Shown here: piece after piece, positions 60,201 to 64,000 of the stretch
How the letters are laid out: each line of letters starts with the position of its first letter
Position numbering within the stretch: the stretch's first letter is position 1
Assembly (NCBI RefSeq): GCF_014190875.1
Contig: NZ_JACHVS010000001.1
Span: forward strand, 2,046,001-2,110,000
DNA: 64,000 nt
Source: Paeniglutamicibacter cryotolerans
Lineage (GTDB): Bacteria > Actinomycetota > Actinomycetes > Actinomycetales > Micrococcaceae
Reading direction: 5' to 3'
The notes under the pieces: generated by a model
Told to the model about the DNA's origin: nothing
Seen by the model: only the letters and a program-made list of their open reading frames with translations
The model's database searches: none
Translations under genes and position numbers: made by a program

Positions 60201-61004
60201 CTACCTGCCTGCGTCGAGCCTGCCGCCGAAGTCATCGGCTATCGCCTGTGCCGCAAGCAGCATCTGCGGAATGATCTCTTCATGGATCGTGGCCTGATCG
60301 CTGCGGTGGGCCTGCACCGAAACGTTCAGGGCGCCGAGAACTTCGATGCCGCGGCGCACCGGAACCGCCACACCGCGCAGTCCCTCGTCCAGTTCCTGGG
60401 CTACCAGGGACCATCCCTGCTCGCGTACCCGGTTCAGCTCGGACCGCAGCTGTTCGATCGAGGTCACCGTCTTGGCGGTGAAGCTATGCAGCCGGGTGTG
60501 CTCGAGGCGTTCCTCCAAAACGGCATCGGGAAGTTCTGCCAGCAGCACCCGGCCCATGGACGTGGCCCAGGCCGGCAGCCGGTTACCGATGTTCACCGTG
60601 ACAGACTGCAGTCGCGGGGCCGGAACCCGCGCCACATACAAGACATCCTGCCCGTCGAGGGTGCTCAACGTCGTCGTTTCATCCAGGCGCAGGGCCAGAT
60701 CCCGCAGGTGCGGGGCGGCGACCTTGGTCAGCGACAGGCCGGAAAGGTACGAGGCACCCAGGTCAAGGACGCGGGGAGTCTGCACGAAGCTGTTCCCCTG
60801 GACCCGCAGGTAGCCCAGGTCGGCGAGGGTCAGCAGGAACCGGCGGGCGCTGGCCCGGGTGACGCCGACGGCCGTGGCGGCCTGGGTGACGGTGAGCGAT
60901 GGCCGTTCGGGAGTGAAGGCCAGCAGCACCGACAGGGTCTTCTCAGCCGATTTCACGAAGTAGTCGGGAAGGTCTTCAGCCACGGATCGGAGCCTGCCTT
61001 TCAT
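60201..61004 (-). CDS. IclR-family regulator (PcaR/PobR-like)
   Basis: A 267-residue regulator. The HTH (about residues 15-75: VTQAATAVGVTRASARRFLL) leads into the IclR effector domain (LPAWATSMGRVLLAELPDAVLEERL near 143; GVAVPVRRGIEVLGALNVSV near 220, family segments). Start DLPDYFVKSAEKTLSVLLAF matches the beta-ketoadipate-type IclR group (PcaR, PobR, CatR). It is the last gene of the aroE-qsuB operon, 12 bp after qsuB, and probably senses a quinate/shikimate pathway intermediate such as protocatechuate. Confidence 0.92.
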   Translation of the reverse strand: MKGRLRSVAEDLPDYFVKSAEKTLSVLLAFTPERPSLTVTQAATAVGVTRASARRFLLTLADLGYLRVQGNSFVQTPRVLDLGASYLSGLSLTKVAAPHLRDLALRLDETTTLSTLDGQDVLYVARVPAPRLQSVTVNIGNRLPAWATSMGRVLLAELPDAVLEERLEHTRLHSFTAKTVTSIEQLRSELNRVREQGWSLVAQELDEGLRGVAVPVRRGIEVLGALNVSVQAHRSDQATIHEEIIPQMLLAAQAIADDFGGRLDAGR

Positions 61005-61016
61005 CGGGCGGACCGC

Positions 61017-62861
61017 TCAAGCGGTGCGCAGTCGGTTGCGTTCGAACTGGGATGCGAGGCGGACCGTGGCATTCGGTGCGCCGTAGCCGTCGTAGCCCCC
61101 GCGGCGCTCCACCACCTCGAGGAACAGCTCGCCGACAGTCTCCGTATAGAAGTGGAGGAAGTCGCCGTGTTCGTCATGATCATAGAGCAGGTTGAGCTCC
61201 TCGAGGGTTGCCAGGTACCCGGGATCCATCTCGAAGCGCGCGGCGAGGTCCTCATAGTAGTTGTGCGGGACGGGCAGGAAGTCCATGCCACTGGCCCGAG
61301 CCCGCCGAGCCACGGCAACGATGTCGGTGGTGGAGAACGCGATGTGCTCGGGGTAGGCGTGCGGTGCCGTGGCCGATGCATCGGAGGCATGCGGGACGAT
61401 GTTCAAGGCGAGCCGTACCGATCCGTCGGCGGTGCGCATGACCTGGCTGCGCACCAGGCCCATCGGCGAAGGGACCTCGGTGGCCGGTAGTGCGTCCAGG
61501 CACAGCGTGGAGGCATAGAAGAGGACGGATTCGTCGAATGCCTGCCAGGGCTGGGCCAAATTGATGTGGTCCACGGCGGTGATCAGTGCCCCGTCCGGAT
61601 CGTGGGCGTGATGCCCGGGCAACCCGAATTCCTCCATCCAGGCCGGCTTGTCGGTGACGCGGCTGAAGAAGACCTCGGTGGCGTCGGGGGCGCTGACCCC
61701 GTGCAGCGCCTGTTCATCCGCCGTGTGGTGACGGGGAACCGGACGGGCCTTGAGGGCCCGGGCCCGCTCGCCGCTGAGGAGGGGATCGGCCACCTGCATG
61801 CCGAGGGCCGAAAGCATGGGGGAGGTATCCCGGGCGCGCTGGGAATTGATGATGACCCGGGCGCCGCCCTGGACCCAGAGCTGGACCGGCTTGCGGCGGT
61901 GTTGGCCGCGGAATTCGAAGCCGAGGTGGGCGAGCATGTCGGCCACCGCTTCGGGCTCGTCGGTGCGCACCTCGGCGAAATCCACCGCCGCCGGTGCGGC
62001 TCCGGCCGGCAGCGGCGTCAGTTCCATCACCGTGGGTTCCCCCGCCATCGCCGTGGCGACGCGGTCCTGGAGCCAGAGCAGCGAACGCAGTCCGTCGACG
62101 GCGGTGCGTTCGACGTCCGACTGGCGGAAGACGTCGTTGAAGATCTCCAGCGACACCGGACCGTCATAGCCCGAGCGGACCAGATGCACCATGAAACCGG
62201 TCAGGTCGAAGCCGCCTTCGCCGGGGAAGACGCGGTAGTGCCGGGACCAGGAGAGGGTGTCCATGCTCAATACCGGGGCGTCGGCCAGCTGCACGAAGAA
62301 GATCTTTTCCGGGTCCAGCTCCGAGATCCCCGCGGGGTCGTCCCCGCGCGAGAGGATGTGGAAGGAATCCAGGCAGGTGCCGACGTTGGGGTGGTCTACC
62401 AGTTCAACGATCCGGTAGGCGTGGCGGTAGGTGTTCACGAACCGGCCCCAGGCCAGGGCCTCGTAGGCGATCCTGATCCCGTAGCCCGCTGCCAGTTCTC
62501 CCAAGGTGCGCAGCTGCCTGGCGAACAGGTCGTCGTCGTCGATCGTTGCCGTGCCGACGTTGGTGCACAGCAGGACCACCTCGATGCCGAGGCGGTTCAT
62601 CAGTTTGAACTTGGCCTCCGCCCGATGCAGGTTCCGGGCGAAGGTCCCTTCATCGACGCCCTCGATGTCGCGCAGCGGCTGGTAGAGGTCGAGGCTCAAC
62701 CCCAGGCGCGCTGCCAGGGCCCTGATCTCCTCGGGGGAGAGGGGGGAAACCATCAAGTCCGGTTCGAAGATTTCGACGCCGCCAAAGCCCGCCCGGGCAC
62801 AGGCAAGCATCTTCTGTTCGAGCGTGCCCGAGATGCAGACGGTGGCGATGGAGGTGCGCAT
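61017..62861 (-). CDS. qsuB: 3-dehydroshikimate dehydratase fused to a VOC/HPPD-like domain (QsuB)
   Basis: A 614-residue two-domain enzyme. The N-terminal TIM barrel (residues 1-285) converts 3-dehydroshikimate to protocatechuate; its four metal ligands are Glu134 (AYEALAWG), Asp165 (CLDSFHI), Gln191 (FVQLAD) and Glu239 (SLEIFND), spaced as in characterised bacterial enzymes of this type. The C-terminal part (about 300-610) is a vicinal-oxygen-chelate fold resembling 4-hydroxyphenylpyruvate dioxygenase (GVSAPDATEVFFSRVTD, DHINLAQPWQAFDESVLFY, ending GELFLEVVERRGGYDGYG). It overlaps the aroE stop by 1 bp. Confidence 0.93.
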   Translation of the reverse strand: MRTSIATVCISGTLEQKMLACARAGFGGVEIFEPDLMVSPLSPEEIRALAARLGLSLDLYQPLRDIEGVDEGTFARNLHRAEAKFKLMNRLGIEVVLLCTNVGTATIDDDDLFARQLRTLGELAAGYGIRIAYEALAWGRFVNTYRHAYRIVELVDHPNVGTCLDSFHILSRGDDPAGISELDPEKIFFVQLADAPVLSMDTLSWSRHYRVFPGEGGFDLTGFMVHLVRSGYDGPVSLEIFNDVFRQSDVERTAVDGLRSLLWLQDRVATAMAGEPTVMELTPLPAGAAPAAVDFAEVRTDEPEAVADMLAHLGFEFRGQHRRKPVQLWVQGGARVIINSQRARDTSPMLSALGMQVADPLLSGERARALKARPVPRHHTADEQALHGVSAPDATEVFFSRVTDKPAWMEEFGLPGHHAHDPDGALITAVDHINLAQPWQAFDESVLFYASTLCLDALPATEVPSPMGLVRSQVMRTADGSVRLALNIVPHASDASATAPHAYPEHIAFSTTDIVAVARRARASGMDFLPVPHNYYEDLAARFEMDPGYLATLEELNLLYDHDEHGDFLHFYTETVGELFLEVVERRGGYDGYGAPNATVRLASQFERNRLRTA

Positions 62862-63733
62862 TAGAGGCCGCGCTCCAGCATGGACAGGAAATGCGAGCGC
62901 ATGCGTTGTGCGTCCGGTTCGAGCCCGGTGATCAGGCGGAAGGCGTCGACTGCCTGGCCTACGGCCATGTGTCCGCCGTCGAGGGTGCGGCAGCCGGCAG
63001 CACGGGCAGCGACGATCAGTTCGGTGTCCACCGGCCGGTAGACCACGTCGGCGACCCAGTGCCCGGGGTCAAGCAGCGAGACGTCGATGGGGCTGCCTCG
63101 GTGCTGGTACATGCCGATCGGTGTGGCGTTGACCAGTCCGTTGGCTGCCGCGAGTTCGGCGGGGATCCCGGCGGGGGTGGCCGCACTGATGGTGGAGCCG
63201 GGGAAGGCAGCCGACAGTGCGGCGACGCGCTCGGCGACGCGCGCCGGGTCCAGATCGACCAGCACCAGGTGCCGGACCCCGGCGCCGAGCAGCGCGTGGG
63301 CCACTGCCGCGCCGGCGCCGCCGACACCGATCTGCAGCACCCGCTCCAGCGGAACGCCGGGCAGTCCGGTGCGCAGTGCCTGGGCGAAACCGGTGCCGTC
63401 GGTGTTGTGGCCGATGAATTCCCCGTCGCTGATCAGGACGGTATTCACCGCGCCCAGCGCGCGGGCGTCGGCGGTGAGCCCGTCCAGGTGTTCGAGCACC
63501 AGCTGCTTGCAGGGGTGGGTGATGTTCAGGGCGTTGTAGCCCATGTCGTGGGCGGCGCGCAGCAGCTCGCCGACATCGCTACCCCTGCGTTCGATGGCCG
63601 TTAGGTCGATCGGGCGGTAGAGGTAGCGCAGGCGATGGTGCTCGGCCTCGGCCTCATGCATCGGCGGAGTCAAGGAGGGGGTGATGCCCTCGCCGATCAG
63701 TCCAACCAGGTATGACTCGTTCTTGGTGCTCAC
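62861..63733 (-). CDS. qsuD: Quinate/shikimate dehydrogenase
   Basis: A 290-residue AroE-superfamily dehydrogenase. GEGITPSLTPPMHEAEAEHH near residue 12 has the S-x-T-P-x-M-H-E form of the Corynebacterium quinate/shikimate dehydrogenase rather than biosynthetic AroE. NITHPCKQ near 68 carries the catalytic Lys, NTDGTGF near 108 the Asp, and GVGGAGAAVAHALLGAG near 135 binds NAD+. LVDLDPAR after the second strand favours NAD over NADP. GTG 63733 is preceded by GAGAAGG; the frame remains open upstream but runs through the operator region. It is the first gene of the operon with qsuB and the IclR regulator. Confidence 0.9.
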   Translation of the reverse strand: MSTKNESYLVGLIGEGITPSLTPPMHEAEAEHHRLRYLYRPIDLTAIERRGSDVGELLRAAHDMGYNALNITHPCKQLVLEHLDGLTADARALGAVNTVLISDGEFIGHNTDGTGFAQALRTGLPGVPLERVLQIGVGGAGAAVAHALLGAGVRHLVLVDLDPARVAERVAALSAAFPGSTISAATPAGIPAELAAANGLVNATPIGMYQHRGSPIDVSLLDPGHWVADVVYRPVDTELIVAARAAGCRTLDGGHMAVGQAVDAFRLITGLEPDAQRMRSHFLSMLERGL

Positions 63734-63804
63734 GGGGTGAATCCTTCTCTGCACCGGTTGCCCACAGTGCTTCAGTGTGTGATCTGGATCCAGCGTAAAG
63801 CATC

Positions 63805-63838
63805 GTACGTAATACGTACAGGTGTGCGCAATTCGTAC
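63805..63838. promoter_or_regulatory. Candidate IclR operator upstream of the quinate operon
   Basis: GTACGTA-A-TACGTAC (63805-63819) is a perfect 7-1-7 palindrome located 72 bp before the qsuD start. A further half-site-like TTCGTAC lies at 63832-63838. One palindrome plus an extra half-site resembles the three-repeat operators of PcaU/PobR-type IclR regulators. Confidence 0.6.
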
Positions 63839-63968
63839 AAATATGTTAGCGATAAATGACGGGACCACAAAGCGTGGTGCGTACATCCGGGAAGGGGTTC
63901 ATGATCTGTCGCGAACTTGGGCGGCATCGGGTCTGGTTGGATAATTGAGGGGCTCCGACGCCTCTTGG

Positions 63969-63991
63969 CCACCGGCAATGCATGCCGGTGG
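63969..63991. terminator. Hairpin near the right edge
   Basis: CCACCGGCA (63969-63977) pairs with TGCCGGTGG (63983-63991) around ATGCA. The window ends 9 bp later, so its gene is unknown. 63734-64000 otherwise holds only the quinate operon control region. Confidence 0.4.
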
Positions 63992-64000
63992 ACGCCCGGC

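Noticed and set aside
62861..63886. Longer 341-residue version of the quinate/shikimate dehydrogenase starting at 63886
   Set aside because: The extra N-terminal residues translate the operator region and show no family similarity; GTG 63733 with GAGAAGG fits the fold start.
1..64000. CRISPR arrays, tRNA or rRNA genes, prophage, toxin-antitoxin or restriction-type defence systems
   Set aside because: I found no regularly spaced repeats, no tRNA-like cloverleaf with conserved loops, and no phage, nuclease or antitoxin gene among the supported coding regions.

Overview
The window is a high-GC chromosome segment from a Gram-positive actinobacterium, most likely an Arthrobacter-like member of the Micrococcaceae. 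This rests on codon use, the abundance of catabolic and transport operons, an AGAO-like copper amine oxidase, a SigK/RskA cell-envelope module, an LpqY-SugABC-like trehalose importer and a sunset-domain secreted protein. I see no rRNA, tRNA, CRISPR array, plasmid functions or prophage.

Layout. 1-4.3 kb: an NCS1 permease (cut by the window edge), an M20 deacylase and an APC permease. 4.3-6.3 kb: an IS30-family element. 6.4-9.1 kb: a copper amine oxidase and a small membrane protein. 9.2-14.5 kb: a LysR regulator divergent from a tightly coupled four-gene operon (cyclase-family hydrolase, SDR, lambda-crystallin-type dehydrogenase, AtoE-type carboxylate transporter). 14.7-19.2 kb: a solitary amino-acid-type binding lipoprotein and a hydrolase cluster (two exported SGNH enzymes and an alpha/beta hydrolase). 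19.5-23 kb: LysR / metallo-beta-lactamase / MHS transporter. 23-28 kb: a patch with an IclR remnant, an AraC regulator, an alpha/beta hydrolase split by one amber codon, and a P1 (DmpA-type) peptidase. 28.7-33.6 kb: a sunset-domain protein, then fasciclin lipoprotein, SigK, RskA and a membrane molybdopterin oxidoreductase. 33.7-35.6 kb: L-2-hydroxyglutarate oxidase and a decayed ArsR-SRPBCC gene. 35.7-41.6 kb: polyamine ABC operon potADBC divergent from a GntR regulator and a Cache-domain protein. 41.6-46.2 kb: Dps, a NarL-type two-component system and a Pr6Pr protein. 46.3-50.7 kb: the trehalose-type importer, followed by an IS1634-family element. 52.6-58.7 kb: an exported membrane protein, FMN reductase, MalY-type lyase, DUF6328 protein, CutC, and the last two enzymes of homoprotocatechuate meta-cleavage (HpaH, HpaI), followed by an IS982-family element. 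60.2-63.7 kb: a quinate/shikimate operon (dehydrogenase, 3-dehydroshikimate dehydratase QsuB, IclR regulator).

Most notable signals. (1) All three insertion sequences, from three unrelated families, are bounded on both sides by CTAG. In two cases that CTAG carries the stop codon of the neighbouring host gene, and the IS982 transposase takes its own stop codon from it. (2) Two identical promoter-like elements, CCAATC-N16-CCGAAT, lie upstream of the fasciclin and molybdopterin-oxidoreductase genes flanking sigK-rskA, which suggests a compact local SigK regulon. (3) The LysR-controlled cyclase/SDR/dehydrogenase/transporter operon looks like a complete catabolic route whose substrate I cannot name. 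Several genes are visibly decayed (alpha/beta hydrolase, ArsR-SRPBCC fusion, IclR).
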